Shown here: one piece after another, positions 26,083 to 35,156 of the stretch | Layout: each line of letters starts with the position of its first letter | Position numbering within the stretch: the stretch's first letter is position 1 | Source of the DNA: Pseudomonas shahriarae | Lineage (GTDB): Bacteria > Pseudomonadota > Gammaproteobacteria > Pseudomonadales > Pseudomonadaceae | Assembly (NCBI RefSeq): GCF_014268455.2 | Contig: NZ_CP077085.1 | Location: 3,327,001 to 3,391,000 of the forward strand | Direction of reading: 5' to 3' | DNA: 64,000 bases | Notes under the pieces: generated by a model | The model's database searches: none | Seen by the model: the letters and a program-made list of their open reading frames with translations, nothing else | What the model was told of the DNA's origin: nothing | Translations under genes and position numbers: made by a program

Positions 26083-26982
26083 ATGCGTTTACGTCATATC
26101 GAAGTGATTCAAGCCATTTTGCAAACCGGACACCTCGGCACCGCCGCCGAATGGTTGCAATTGGCTGTGTCCGACGTGGACGCCACCCTCAAGGACGCTG
26201 AGCAGCAACTGGGATTCATGCTGTTTGCCAGCGTCCGCGGGCGGTTGCAGGCCACCCGGGAAACCCTGGCGATGCAGGCACAGATCGCCCATCTCTACGA
26301 AGCCCTGGAACCGATACAACGCCTGGCCAGCAGCCTCAAGCATCATCATGCGCCGCCACTGCGCACGCTCTGTACACCGCCGTTGGCCAATCAATTGCTG
26401 CCGCAAAGCATTGCGCTGTTGCGTCGGCGTTTCCAGGACACCCCCTGCAACCTGTCCAGCCAGCCGACCCGCGACATCGTCAGGAGCCTGTTGCTGCAAG
26501 AGGCCGACCTGGGCCTGAGCCTGCATGATCCCGAACACCCGCAAATCACCAGTACCGTGCTGGCCCAGGGCAAGTTGCAGTTGTTGGCGCCCCATGGCTG
26601 GCTCAAGCCACGGCAGAAATACATCGCCCTGCAAGAATTGGCCGGCCAGTCGATGATCGGCCTGGAGGGCCAGGACCCGTTGAGCCAGTTGCTGGACAGC
26701 AAATTACAGGCGCTGCGCCCGTTGCCGGTAATCCAGACACGGGTGCAGACCTATCAGATGATGCGCAGCATGGTCGAGGCCGGCGAAGGGTTGGCGGTGG
26801 TCGATCCCTTCACCGCCAGTGGCGCGCGTGAGGCCGGGCTGGATACCTGCCCGTTATCACCGCCAATCCTGGTAAGCCTGTATGGCTTGACGGTCAAGGA
26901 CAGCAGCCCGAGCCCGGCGCTCAATGCGTTGCTGGAGATTGTCACGCACAAAGCGCAGGGCCTGTTGTCGCCGGTCAATTAG
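26083..26982 (+). CDS. LysR-family transcriptional regulator
   Basis: A 299-residue DNA-binding regulator. The N-terminal winged helix-turn-helix (about 1-60) begins MRLRHIEVIQAILQTG and contains TAAEWLQLAVSDVDATLKDAEQQLGFMLF. The C-terminal effector domain (about 90-295) has two alpha/beta lobes ending in a typical GLAVVDPFTA segment. No divergent target gene is adjacent: the upstream neighbour is the small hypothetical and the downstream gene is convergent. A short GC-rich inverted repeat (AGCCCC / GGGGCT) spans its stop codon. The target is unknown. Confidence 0.88.
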   Translation: MRLRHIEVIQAILQTGHLGTAAEWLQLAVSDVDATLKDAEQQLGFMLFASVRGRLQATRETLAMQAQIAHLYEALEPIQRLASSLKHHHAPPLRTLCTPPLANQLLPQSIALLRRRFQDTPCNLSSQPTRDIVRSLLLQEADLGLSLHDPEHPQITSTVLAQGKLQLLAPHGWLKPRQKYIALQELAGQSMIGLEGQDPLSQLLDSKLQALRPLPVIQTRVQTYQMMRSMVEAGEGLAVVDPFTASGAREAGLDTCPLSPPILVSLYGLTVKDSSPSPALNALLEIVTHKAQGLLSPVN

Positions 26983-27001
26983 CCCCCGCCACGGGTGGGG
27001 C

Positions 27002-27565
27002 TCAGCCGAACAAGCGATACCAGAAAATCGCCACCTCACGCGTCTGCGGATCAATCCCGCGATAACGCAGATGGTCGATCCCGCCCATGACGTAGCCGCT
27101 GCGTTCATACAGCCGACAGGCCCCGAGGTTGTTGTTCTGGGTCTCCAGCATCATCCCCGGCAGGTTTTTCTTGCGGCTCCAGAACTGTGCCACGTCGAGC
27201 AAAGCCTTGGCCACGCCATGCCGGCGTGCCGGCAGCACCACCGCCAACTCATCGACATGGGCATAGCCGTTCCAATTGGTACTGACGACGATATGGCCAA
27301 CCGGCCGATCATCCAGATAAGCCATGAATACCGCGCTGTCGGCGGCATCGCGATAGCTGGCGAACTCCTCGGGATCAATGCCGTAGCATTTGCGGTACGG
27401 CAGGATCTGCTCCACCGCCCACTGATCAACTGGCTTGCCCAGTTCCGGCGTGCCATATACGCACACCTCAAAGCTGAAATCATTGCCCCACACGTAGGCG
27501 TCAAATCCCTCGTCGGCGACTCGCACACTGAGCCCCGGGTACTTCGGATTCACTACAGCTTGCAT
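27002..27565 (-). CDS. GNAT-family N-acetyltransferase
   Basis: A 187-residue acetyltransferase with the acetyl-CoA loop region VLPARRHGVAKALLDVAQ (motif A, R/QxxGxxA) and the later LYERSGYVMGG. It starts 8 nt after the lysine decarboxylase stop and is therefore co-transcribed with it. The start at 27565 is preferred because AAGGA lies 5 nt upstream; the ATG two codons earlier is too close to that site. A role in acetylating cadaverine or another amine made by the decarboxylase is suggested by the pairing alone. Confidence 0.85.
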   Translation of the reverse strand: MQAVVNPKYPGLSVRVADEGFDAYVWGNDFSFEVCVYGTPELGKPVDQWAVEQILPYRKCYGIDPEEFASYRDAADSAVFMAYLDDRPVGHIVVSTNWNGYAHVDELAVVLPARRHGVAKALLDVAQFWSRKKNLPGMMLETQNNNLGACRLYERSGYVMGGIDHLRYRGIDPQTREVAIFWYRLFG

Positions 27566-27573
27566 AACCATCC

Positions 27574-29829
27574 TTAACACTTGATGCAATCGACGGTGTA
27601 ACAACGACCGTTGCCGTCGTCTTCGTGTTGTAAACCATGCACATCGGCGACAAACCCCGGGAAGCTGCTATCGAACTCACGGGCAAAGGCCAGGTAGTCG
27701 ATGATCGAGCGCGTCGATTCGGTAAAGCGCTCCCCCGGCATGATCAGCGGAATGCCCGGCGGATAAGGCACCAGCATCACGGCGGCGATACGCCCTGGCA
27801 AGGCATCTATGGACACGGCCTCGACTTCACCGCGTACCAACTGGTCATAGGCATCGGCCGGTTTCATGGCGATTTCCGGTAACACCGTGTACATGCGCTT
27901 AAGGTGCTTGGCCGTGGCGTTGCTGCGATAGCAGCCGTGCAACTGGTCGCACAAGTCTTGCAAACCCATGCCCTGGTAGCGCGTCGGGCCCTGCTCGAAC
28001 ACCGATGGCAGGCAACTGGCCAGGCTGCTATTGGCGTCGTAACTGCGCTTGAACTCCAGCAATTCCGTGAGCAGGGTACTCCACTTGCCTTTGGTGATCC
28101 CCATGGAAAACAGCACGAGGAATGAATAGAGCCCGGTTTTTTCCACCACCAGGCCACGCTCCCAGAGGAATTTACTGACCACCGCCGCCGGGATTCCGCA
28201 GTCACTCAAGGCACCGCCCGCCGTAAGGCCGGGCATCACCAGGGTGACCTTGATCGGGTCGAGCAACACATAGTCTTCGGCGATATCACCAAAGCCATGC
28301 CAGTCGGCCTCGGGCTGCAGCAACCAGTCGGCCGTCGCCACCCGGTCAATGCCCGCCACCGAAGGCGGCTGCCAGATGGAAAACCACCAGTCATCGGCGG
28401 CAATATGCTGGCGCAGATTGGCCAGGGCCCGACGGAAACTCAGGGCCTCATCGAACATCTCCTGGAGCAGCGAACGCCCTGCCGGCCCTTCCATCATGGC
28501 CGATGCCACGTCCAGCGAGGCAATGATGCTGTACTGCGGCGAGGTAGAGATGTGCATCATGAACGCTTCATTGAACCGGTCACGGTCCAGTTGCCGTGCC
28601 CCGCCGTCCTGTACATGGATCATCGACGCCTGGCTGAAGGCCGCCAACAACTTGTGGGTCGAATGCGTGGTGAACACCAGCGGGCTATCGGGCGTACGTG
28701 AAGTCCCCATGCCATAGCGCCCGGCGAAAAACTCGTGGAAGGCCGCGTAGGCATACCAGGCCTCGTCAAAGTGCAGGACCTCGACACTGTTGCCCAATTG
28801 TTGCTTGATCAGCTCAGCGTTGTAGCACAGGCCGTCATAGGTCGAGTTGGTCACCACCGCCAGCTTGACCTTGGGCTCGCGGCCCCGGGTCAAGGGGCTG
28901 GCCTCGATCTTCGCGAGAATCGACTCGCGGCTGAACTCGGTCAGCGGAATCGGGCCGATGATCCCCAGCTCATTGCGCTCCGGGCACAAGTACAGCGGGA
29001 TCGCGCCGGTCATGATGATCGAGTGCAGCACCGACTTGTGGCAGTTGCGGTCCACCAGCACCAGGTCATCGCGGCCGACCATGGAATGCCAGACGATCTT
29101 ATTGGCGGTGGACGTACCATTGATCACAAAAAAGGTATGGTCGGCGCCAAAGTTGCGCGCCGCACGGGCTTCAGCTTCGGCCAAGGGGCCGGTGTGATCC
29201 AGCAGCGAGCCGAGTTCCGGCACCGACACCGACAAATCCGAACGCAGGGTATTTTCCCCGAAAAACTGATGAAACGCCTGCCCCACCGGGCTTTTGCGAT
29301 AGGCAACACCGCCGCCGTGACCGGGGGTATGCCAGGAGTAGTTGGAGTCGGCCGTGTGCTGCACCAGAGCCTTGAAGAATGGCGGCAGCAGTCCATCGAG
29401 GTAAGTACGCGCCGCCCGGGCCACCTGCCGGGCCAGAAATGGCACGGTGTCTTCGAACAGGTAGAGAATGCCGCGCAGCTGGTTGAGTTCACTCATGGCG
29501 TCGGCCGGGGCATTTTCCAGGGTGACTTGCTCACCCAGGGCAAAGATCGGCAGGTTGGGCGCACGTAGGCGCGCCAGTCGAATCAGCTCGACCATGTTCT
29601 GCAGCAGATGGGTATTTTCCCCGGCGCCTTCAGCGGCGATCAGCATGCACGCCAGCCCATGATGGGTCGAGGCCACCAGCCGGCCCTCGGCATAGTCCAC
29701 GGCAGAAAAGATACTGAAACCTTCTTGCTCCAGCTCCCGGGCGATGCCCCGGACCCGATCACCGGCGACGGTGTCGGCCTTGATATCACGGTGCACGATC
29801 AGGATAGGGAACTTCAGGTCTTTGTACAT
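27574..29829 (-). CDS. ldcA: Lysine decarboxylase LdcA (Orn/Lys/Arg decarboxylase class I)
   Basis: PLP-dependent decarboxylase producing cadaverine from lysine, part of lysine catabolism and acid tolerance. At 751 residues it is the length of the P. aeruginosa lysine-specific enzyme, and the surrounding gene order (dnaQ, rnhA, methyltransferase, gloB, mltD) also matches that locus. It has an N-terminal wing domain (about 1-130), the PLP core with Lys393 in STHKLLAAFSQAS, the upstream LHFDEAWYAYAAFH segment binding PLP, and the C-terminal domain ending in KC. Substrate assignment to lysine rests on the locus and length. Its stop lies 8 nt from the GNAT gene. Confidence 0.9.
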   Translation of the reverse strand: MYKDLKFPILIVHRDIKADTVAGDRVRGIARELEQEGFSIFSAVDYAEGRLVASTHHGLACMLIAAEGAGENTHLLQNMVELIRLARLRAPNLPIFALGEQVTLENAPADAMSELNQLRGILYLFEDTVPFLARQVARAARTYLDGLLPPFFKALVQHTADSNYSWHTPGHGGGVAYRKSPVGQAFHQFFGENTLRSDLSVSVPELGSLLDHTGPLAEAEARAARNFGADHTFFVINGTSTANKIVWHSMVGRDDLVLVDRNCHKSVLHSIIMTGAIPLYLCPERNELGIIGPIPLTEFSRESILAKIEASPLTRGREPKVKLAVVTNSTYDGLCYNAELIKQQLGNSVEVLHFDEAWYAYAAFHEFFAGRYGMGTSRTPDSPLVFTTHSTHKLLAAFSQASMIHVQDGGARQLDRDRFNEAFMMHISTSPQYSIIASLDVASAMMEGPAGRSLLQEMFDEALSFRRALANLRQHIAADDWWFSIWQPPSVAGIDRVATADWLLQPEADWHGFGDIAEDYVLLDPIKVTLVMPGLTAGGALSDCGIPAAVVSKFLWERGLVVEKTGLYSFLVLFSMGITKGKWSTLLTELLEFKRSYDANSSLASCLPSVFEQGPTRYQGMGLQDLCDQLHGCYRSNATAKHLKRMYTVLPEIAMKPADAYDQLVRGEVEAVSIDALPGRIAAVMLVPYPPGIPLIMPGERFTESTRSIIDYLAFAREFDSSFPGFVADVHGLQHEDDGNGRCYTVDCIKC

Positions 29830-29918
29830 GGGGCTTGGCGTCCTGAGAGCGATGTACTCAGGGTAGAAGCTGGCAGCGAATGTCGCGAATGAAGATTTCG
29901 AAGCCTATACAGAACCAA

Positions 29919-30007
29919 TGTGGGAGCGGGCTTGCCCGCGATGGCGGTGGATCAGTAACAGCTGCACTGGCTGTCAAACCGTAATCGCGGGCAAGCCCGC
30001 TCCCACA
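29919..30007. repeat. REPIN (inverted pair of REP sequences)
   Basis: Two REP copies in inverted orientation, TGTGGGAGCGGGCTTGCCCG on the left and its complement on the right, enclosing a variable spacer with CAGCTGCACTGGCTG. It fills the gap between ldcA and dnaQ. Such elements are mobilised by RAYT transposases; none is in this window. Confidence 0.92.
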
Positions 30008-30046
30008 CAAGCCTGCTCCGACATGTTTAGACCGTGCCGGGCCCGA

Positions 30047-30793
30047 CTAGTGTTGGGTCAACTGGGTCCACAACGCCGGCGCACCCGCCGACTTGGCGAT
30101 GGCTTCCAGGCGTGCCGCGTGCTCGGCCATGTCCTGCTCGCTCGCGCGGATGATGGTCGTGGGCTTGCGGTCCGCCGGCAGGCGACGGATTTCCGAAGGT
30201 CGGTTGCCCGAGCCTTCGGCCGAACCGTTGCCATCGGAGGCGTTGCCGGCCAGGGACAGGCTGGTCTGCCCGCCCGTCATGGTCAGGTAGACGTCCGCGA
30301 GAATCTCGGAGTCGAGCAAGGCGCCGTGCAGTTCACGGCCGGAGTTGTCGACGCCATAGCGTTTGCACAAGGCGTCGAGGCTGTTGCGCTGGCCTGGGTG
30401 GCGCTCACGGGCCATCATCAGGGTGTCGAGGATCGAGCAGTGACGGGTGATGTCCGCCCGATCCGTCTGGCCCATCAGCGCGAATTCGTTGTTGATGAAA
30501 CCCACGTCGAACGCCGCGTTGTGGATGATCAACTGCGCGCCGTTGATGAACTCGAAAAACTCATCGGCAACTTCCGCAAAGCGCGGCTTGCCCACCAGGA
30601 ATTCGTTGGTGATACCGTGGACGCCAATGGCGCCTTCGTCACTTTCCCGGTCCGGTTGCAGGTACACGTGGAAATGCCGGCCGGTAAGGCGGCGGCCCAT
30701 CAACTCGACACAGCCGATTTCAATGATCCGGTGACCATCGGTCACCGGCATGCCGGTGGTTTCGGTATCGAGTACAACGGATCGGATGGCCAT
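30047..30793 (-). CDS. dnaQ: DNA polymerase III epsilon subunit DnaQ
   Basis: 3'-5' proofreading exonuclease of the replicative polymerase. The 248-residue protein has the three DEDDh motifs: Exo I LDTETTG (Asp9, Glu11), Exo II HNAAFDVGF, and Exo III LHGALLDSEILADVY with the histidine and last aspartate. The C-terminal tail (about 180-248) would carry the alpha-subunit binding region. It is separated from rnhA by the oppositely oriented DUF2388 gene. Confidence 0.95.
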   Translation of the reverse strand: MAIRSVVLDTETTGMPVTDGHRIIEIGCVELMGRRLTGRHFHVYLQPDRESDEGAIGVHGITNEFLVGKPRFAEVADEFFEFINGAQLIIHNAAFDVGFINNEFALMGQTDRADITRHCSILDTLMMARERHPGQRNSLDALCKRYGVDNSGRELHGALLDSEILADVYLTMTGGQTSLSLAGNASDGNGSAEGSGNRPSEIRRLPADRKPTTIIRASEQDMAEHAARLEAIAKSAGAPALWTQLTQH

Positions 30794-30969
30794 CAGGGTT
30801 CAGCTCTCAACGGTGTGTATTTCAAGGGGCGGGATATTAGCACGCTCTATAACCGGAGCGCCCCCTGGAGGAACGCCGCGAGCCCTCGCCCAACAGTTTT
30901 TTACAAGGTTTAGCAAAGCTTGCGCAGTTTGCTATCAAGCGCCTTGTTAGCCTGCGCCGCTCCTTACAG

Positions 30970-31293
30970 ATGCGTAAAAATCTACCCATGCTCAAGCCAA
31001 ACTATCTGCTCGCCCTATGCCTGATGGGCGCTGCCCATGCCCAGGCCACCAGCTTTGTGATGACCACCGACGCCCTGGTCAGCCTGTCGATGAGTGCCAC
31101 CAAGGGCACCAGCAGCAACTTCAAGGATGACAAGATCGTACTGGCGGCCAAGGACGATGCCGCGGCGTTTGTTGCCAGCCACGGCGAGATACGCGGTGTC
31201 CAGCTGGAGTCGGCATTGCAGCACATTCGCCGCACCTTGCCGGCGTTACGCGATACGGACGAGCAACTCGCCCGGGGGATTCTGGCGTTGTGA
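30970..31293 (+). CDS. DUF2388 secreted small protein
   Basis: A 107-residue exported protein, with a signal peptide ending AHAQA followed by SFVMTTDALVSLSMSATKGTS, typical of DUF2388 proteins abundant in Pseudomonas. The exact start is uncertain: ATG at 30970 or 30988, neither with a strong ribosome site; the second gives the cleaner signal peptide. Function unknown. It sits between and opposite to rnhA and dnaQ. Confidence 0.8.
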   Translation: MRKNLPMLKPNYLLALCLMGAAHAQATSFVMTTDALVSLSMSATKGTSSNFKDDKIVLAAKDDAAAFVASHGEIRGVQLESALQHIRRTLPALRDTDEQLARGILAL

Positions 31294-31348
31294 TTTCAGC
31301 GATTGCCAGATCCAGGACCGCGCCCGCCAACAAGGGCTATGGGGAACC

Positions 31349-31801
31349 TCAGCTCTGCTTGTAACCGCGCACGTCATCCACGCCACGATTGGCCAGTTGG
31401 TCGGCCCGCTCGTTGCCCGGGTGGCCGATATGCCCGCGCACCCATTTCCAGGTGATGTTATGGCGGTTGCACTGTTCATCCAGCAACTGCCATAGGTCGG
31501 CGTTCTTTACCGGCTCCTTGGCTGCAGTTTTCCAACCGCGCTTTTTCCAGTTGACCATCCACTCGTTGATGCCTTTCATGACGTACTGCGAGTCCGTCAC
31601 CAGCAGCACGTCGCAACGGCGCTTGAGTTCCTCCAGGCCGCGAATGGCGCCCATCAGCTCCATGCGGTTGTTGGTGGTGTTGGGTTCGCCGCCCCACAAC
31701 TCCTTCTCCACGCCCTTGCACACCAGCAAGGCGCCCCAGCCGCCCGGACCAGGATTGCCCTTGCAGGCGCCGTCGGTAAAGAGTTCTACGCTATCGGTCA
31801 T
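31349..31801 (-). CDS. rnhA: Ribonuclease HI
   Basis: Cleaves the RNA strand of RNA:DNA hybrids, clearing R-loops and primers. The 150-residue protein has the catalytic acids in the expected places: Asp in [11 protein letters not shown] (about 9), Glu in NRMELMGAI (about 47), Asp in TDSQYV (about 69) and Asp in GNERADQLA (about 133). GGA lies 8 nt before the ATG at 31801. It follows the methyltransferase gene on the same strand. Confidence 0.95.
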   Translation of the reverse strand: MTDSVELFTDGACKGNPGPGGWGALLVCKGVEKELWGGEPNTTNNRMELMGAIRGLEELKRRCDVLLVTDSQYVMKGINEWMVNWKKRGWKTAAKEPVKNADLWQLLDEQCNRHNITWKWVRGHIGHPGNERADQLANRGVDDVRGYKQS

Positions 31802-31885
31802 TACGCTATCCATCAAAGCGGGTTGCCGGTAATCGACCGACAGCTCCCGAGGTCGCACACGACGACCTGAATGCCAAAAAGTGAG

Positions 31886-32644
31886 TTATTGCTCGCTGGA
31901 GCGCCGGTTGACCTTGGCCAGGGGCATTGGCACCAGTTTGCCGATGGGCTCGCGCCGGACCTGGCTCACCGGTCGCAGCCCGACCACGATCTTACGGGCT
32001 ACCAGCAGGTAGAAACCGCCCCCGGACAACTGCCAGGCCCCGGCACGGCGCTCCCAACCGGCCAACCGGCCCTGCCACTTGGGCGAAGCAAGCGGCGGAC
32101 GATAGCACCCGAAGCGACGTTTCTCCAGCGCGAAGCCCAGCAGGTTCAACCAGTCGCTGACCCGCGAGGGCGAGATGCAGCGCGCCTGGCGCAGCGCATC
32201 ATGGGCGAAGACATGCCGCAGGCCCCAGGAGCTCCAGGGGTTGATGCCGACGATCAACAGATGGCCACCCGGGCGCACCGCGCTGGCCGCTTCACGCAGC
32301 AAGCCATGGGGCGACAGGCAGAAATCCAGGCCATGCTGCATCACCACCACATCGGCGGCGTGCTCGCTCAAAGGCCAGGCCTGTTCTTCGCAGACAATCT
32401 CGACCCCCGGCAACGGCGCGCCCAGGCGCACATTGCGCTGCACCTGGGGCGCGGGCGGCGGGGTTTGTGCCGAAGGGCCGTAGTGCACCAGGTAGCCGCC
32501 AAAGAAGCGCTCAAGCTCTTCTTCGAGCATAAGCCGCTCCTGTTCCAGCAGAAATTGCCCGATCGGCCCGGACAGCCACTCACGGGCTGCGCTGATCAAC
32601 GCCAGCCACTCGGGATCGGCCTGGGCGAACGCTTTATCAGTCAT
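31886..32644 (-). CDS. Class I SAM-dependent methyltransferase
   Basis: A 252-residue protein of the methyltransferase group next to gloB and rnhA in many gammaproteobacteria. The central Rossmann-type region includes [30 protein letters not shown] and [20 protein letters not shown], the post-I to IV motifs of UbiE-like enzymes. A canonical GxGxG loop is not obvious, so SAM binding may be degenerate. GGAGA lies 7 nt before the ATG. It is divergent from gloB with a 65-bp gap. The substrate is unknown. Confidence 0.8.
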   Translation of the reverse strand: MTDKAFAQADPEWLALISAAREWLSGPIGQFLLEQERLMLEEELERFFGGYLVHYGPSAQTPPPAPQVQRNVRLGAPLPGVEIVCEEQAWPLSEHAADVVVMQHGLDFCLSPHGLLREAASAVRPGGHLLIVGINPWSSWGLRHVFAHDALRQARCISPSRVSDWLNLLGFALEKRRFGCYRPPLASPKWQGRLAGWERRAGAWQLSGGGFYLLVARKIVVGLRPVSQVRREPIGKLVPMPLAKVNRRSSEQ

Positions 32645-32709
32645 TGCATTCTCCAACTCGCCAAGACGTTCTAAGATGCACCAATGTGTTCAGCTTGGCG
32701 AATAGAAGA

Positions 32710-33477
32710 ATGATACAGATCAGTGCCCTGCCCGCCTTCACCGATAACTACATCTGGTTGTTACAGGACCATCGCAGCCATCGTTGTGCCGTGGTCGATC
32801 CGGGCGATGCCGCGCCTGTCATGGCGTGGCTTGCGCAACATCCGGACTGGACCCTCGGCGACATCCTGATTACCCACCACCACAATGACCACGTGGGCGG
32901 TGTAGAGCAGCTCAAGCAAGCCACAGGCGCCAAGGTCTATGGCCCGGCCAGCGAAAAAATCCCGGCCCGTGACGTCGCGCTCAACGATAACGACCGGATC
33001 GAGGTGCTGGGCTGGGGCTTCGACGTGCTCGCCGTGCCGGGACACACCCTGGGACATATAGCCTTTTATCATCATGGCTTGCTGTTCTGCGGCGACACCC
33101 TGTTCGCCGCCGGTTGTGGGCGTTTGTTCGAAGGCACGCCGCAACAGATGTACAACTCCCTGGAGCGCCTGGCCGCGCTGCCGGCCGACACACTGGTCTA
33201 CTGCACCCACGAGTACACCCAAAGCAACCTGCGCTTTGCCCAGGCCGTGGAACCGCACAACGCCGATATCGCCGAACGGGTGGCTAAAGTCAGCCAACTT
33301 CGGGCAGCCGGCAAGATGACGGTGCCCTCGACCCTGGCCCTGGAAAAACTCACCAACCCGTTTTTGCGCACCGCTGAAACATCCGTTAAACAAAAAGCGG
33401 ACGAGTGGGGGAACCGCGATAACCGCGCCGGGAGCGAGGTTTTTGCTAGCTTGCGAGCGTGGAAAGACACGTTCTAA
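32710..33477 (+). CDS. gloB: Hydroxyacylglutathione hydrolase (glyoxalase II)
   Basis: Hydrolyses S-lactoylglutathione, completing methylglyoxal detoxification. The 255-residue metallo-beta-lactamase-fold protein has the dinuclear metal motif THHHNDH near residue 56, the GHTLGH and CGDTLF ligands, and the HEYT motif, followed by the C-terminal glutathione-binding region ending in LRAWKDTF. The ATG at 32710 is followed by [16 protein letters not shown], the usual N-terminus. Confidence 0.95.
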   Translation: MIQISALPAFTDNYIWLLQDHRSHRCAVVDPGDAAPVMAWLAQHPDWTLGDILITHHHNDHVGGVEQLKQATGAKVYGPASEKIPARDVALNDNDRIEVLGWGFDVLAVPGHTLGHIAFYHHGLLFCGDTLFAAGCGRLFEGTPQQMYNSLERLAALPADTLVYCTHEYTQSNLRFAQAVEPHNADIAERVAKVSQLRAAGKMTVPSTLALEKLTNPFLRTAETSVKQKADEWGNRDNRAGSEVFASLRAWKDTF

Positions 33478-33575
33478 GCAGACAGGTTCTGATACGAAAT
33501 TTCTGAATGGTTGACCGGAACCCAAGCGCTTTCTAGAATCGCCCGACATTTTTGCCCGGAACTAACTTCCAGCCA

Positions 33576-34988
33576 ATGTCGTCATCTATTCGTAAGTCCA
33601 ACCATTCAGACGCATTGACCCGCCTGGCTCAAGCCATTGCGGTGGCCGTATCCGCAACTCTGGCGGGCTGCCAAACCACTCATTTCGCTGCACAATCCAC
33701 CGTGCAACCCAAACCCGTACTCACAGCCAAGATCAAGCAAAAACCCCTTTGGCTCTCAGAGAAGCCAAGCCCGCAGGTACCCCAGGATGTCTGGGAGCGC
33801 ATGCGCCAGGGGTTCCAACTGCAGGACGGTGTCGGCGTCAACCCGCGTATCGAGCAACAGCGCCTGTGGTTCGCCAGCAACCCGTCCTTCCTGGAGAACG
33901 CCAGCGAACGCGGCAGCCTCTATATTCACTACATCGTCGAACGCCTTGAAGAACGCAACATGCCCCTGGAACTGGCACTGCTGCCAGTGATTGAAAGTGC
34001 CTACAACCCAATGGCCTATTCACGCAGCGATGCGGTCGGCCTGTGGCAATTCATTCCCTCCACCGGGCGCTACTTCAACCTGCGCCAGACCCGTGCCTAC
34101 GACGGCCGTCGCGACATCACCGCCTCCACCACCGCCGCCCTGGACTATCTGACACGTCTGCATGACATGTTCAACGGCGACTGGCTGCTGGCCCTGGCGG
34201 CCTATAACGCGGGTGAAGGCACCGTCAGCCGGGCCATCGAGCGCAACGAGAAGCTCGGCCTGCCCACCGACTACTGGAACCTGCCACTGCCCCAGGAAAC
34301 CAAGGACTACGTGCCCAAGTTCCTGGCGCTGTCCCAGGTGGTGCTGGCCCCCGAGGCCTACGGCGTCAACCTGAACCCGATTGCCAACACGCCATACTTC
34401 GAAATGGTCGAAGTCAAGCAAAGCATGGACCTGTCCCGGGTCGCCGCGCTGGCCGAGATCGACGAAGACGAACTGTTCCAGCTCAACCCGGCCTTCAAGC
34501 AACGCACCACCCTGGACGGTCCCCAGCATTTGTTGGTGCCCACCTCCAAGGCGCAGTTACTGGCCAGTAGCCTGTCCTCGATGAACCCCGAGGAATTGTT
34601 GAGCCTGCGCCCGAAAAAGCCGGTGTTTGACGAAGTCGAGCACAAGGCCGTGGCCGGGCGCTCGCGCAGCTATAAGGTCAAGAGCGGCGACAACCTGACG
34701 CTGATTGCCAAGGCCAACAAGGTCAACGTGCATGACCTGCAGCGCTGGAACAAGCTCAATGGCCAGGCCTTGAAGGTCGGCCAGACCCTGGTGATGCAGG
34801 ACACCCGTAAACTGGTGGCCAAGGCTCGCGGCAAGAAGCCGGTGCAATACAAGGTCAAGAAAGGTGACTCGCTGTACTTGGTTGCCAAGCGCTTCAACGT
34901 CGAGATGCAACATCTCAAGCGTTGGAACCCTCGCACTGGCCAGGCCTTGAAGCCGGGGCAGATGCTGGTGGTCTCCGGGCCAAGATAA
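33576..34988 (+). CDS. mltD: Membrane-bound lytic transglycosylase D
   Basis: Cleaves peptidoglycan glycan strands to 1,6-anhydro products. The 470-residue precursor is a lipoprotein: signal peptide with lipobox LAGC, Cys32. A SLT domain (about 100-260) follows with the catalytic Glu140 in LPVIESAYNP and the SDAVGLWQFIPSTG and LALAAYNAGEG motifs. Two LysM peptidoglycan-binding repeats (YKVKSGDNL and YKVKKGDSL, about 365-408 and 425-468) end the protein. The start at 33576 yields the conventional signal sequence. It is followed by a strong stem-loop. Confidence 0.93.
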   Translation: MSSSIRKSNHSDALTRLAQAIAVAVSATLAGCQTTHFAAQSTVQPKPVLTAKIKQKPLWLSEKPSPQVPQDVWERMRQGFQLQDGVGVNPRIEQQRLWFASNPSFLENASERGSLYIHYIVERLEERNMPLELALLPVIESAYNPMAYSRSDAVGLWQFIPSTGRYFNLRQTRAYDGRRDITASTTAALDYLTRLHDMFNGDWLLALAAYNAGEGTVSRAIERNEKLGLPTDYWNLPLPQETKDYVPKFLALSQVVLAPEAYGVNLNPIANTPYFEMVEVKQSMDLSRVAALAEIDEDELFQLNPAFKQRTTLDGPQHLLVPTSKAQLLASSLSSMNPEELLSLRPKKPVFDEVEHKAVAGRSRSYKVKSGDNLTLIAKANKVNVHDLQRWNKLNGQALKVGQTLVMQDTRKLVAKARGKKPVQYKVKKGDSLYLVAKRFNVEMQHLKRWNPRTGQALKPGQMLVVSGPR

Positions 34989-34997
34989 ACCGAGTGC

Positions 34998-35040
34998 ACG
35001 CAGGCCTGTATGGGAGCCAGCTCCCATATCTGCCCTGCGT
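34998..35040. repeat. Extended inverted repeat after mltD
   Basis: A nested palindrome: an inner 8-bp stem (ATGGGAGC / GCTCCCAT, 2-nt loop) and outer 7-bp arms (ACGCAGG / CCTGCGT). The core resembles the GGGAGC part of REP sequences. It has no T-run, so it is more likely a REP-like element or mRNA 3' stabiliser than an intrinsic terminator. Confidence 0.6.
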
Positions 35041-35156
35041 ACCGCTCAAGATCCCTCCGAGCCTGAAAATGGCCTTTTCAACAGTCTTTTTCCAAGTGGA
35101 ACAAGCTGTTACTGTACCGATCATAAAGCCCAAGCCGCCCGGATCGGATCTCTGAC

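Noticed and set aside
27002-27604. A longer N-terminus for the GNAT gene from 27604
   Set aside because: It would overlap the decarboxylase end and has no ribosome site; the ATG at 27565 has AAGGA at the right distance.
34998-35040. Intrinsic terminator after mltD
   Set aside because: The stem is strong, but no T-run follows on either strand, so it was listed as a repeat.
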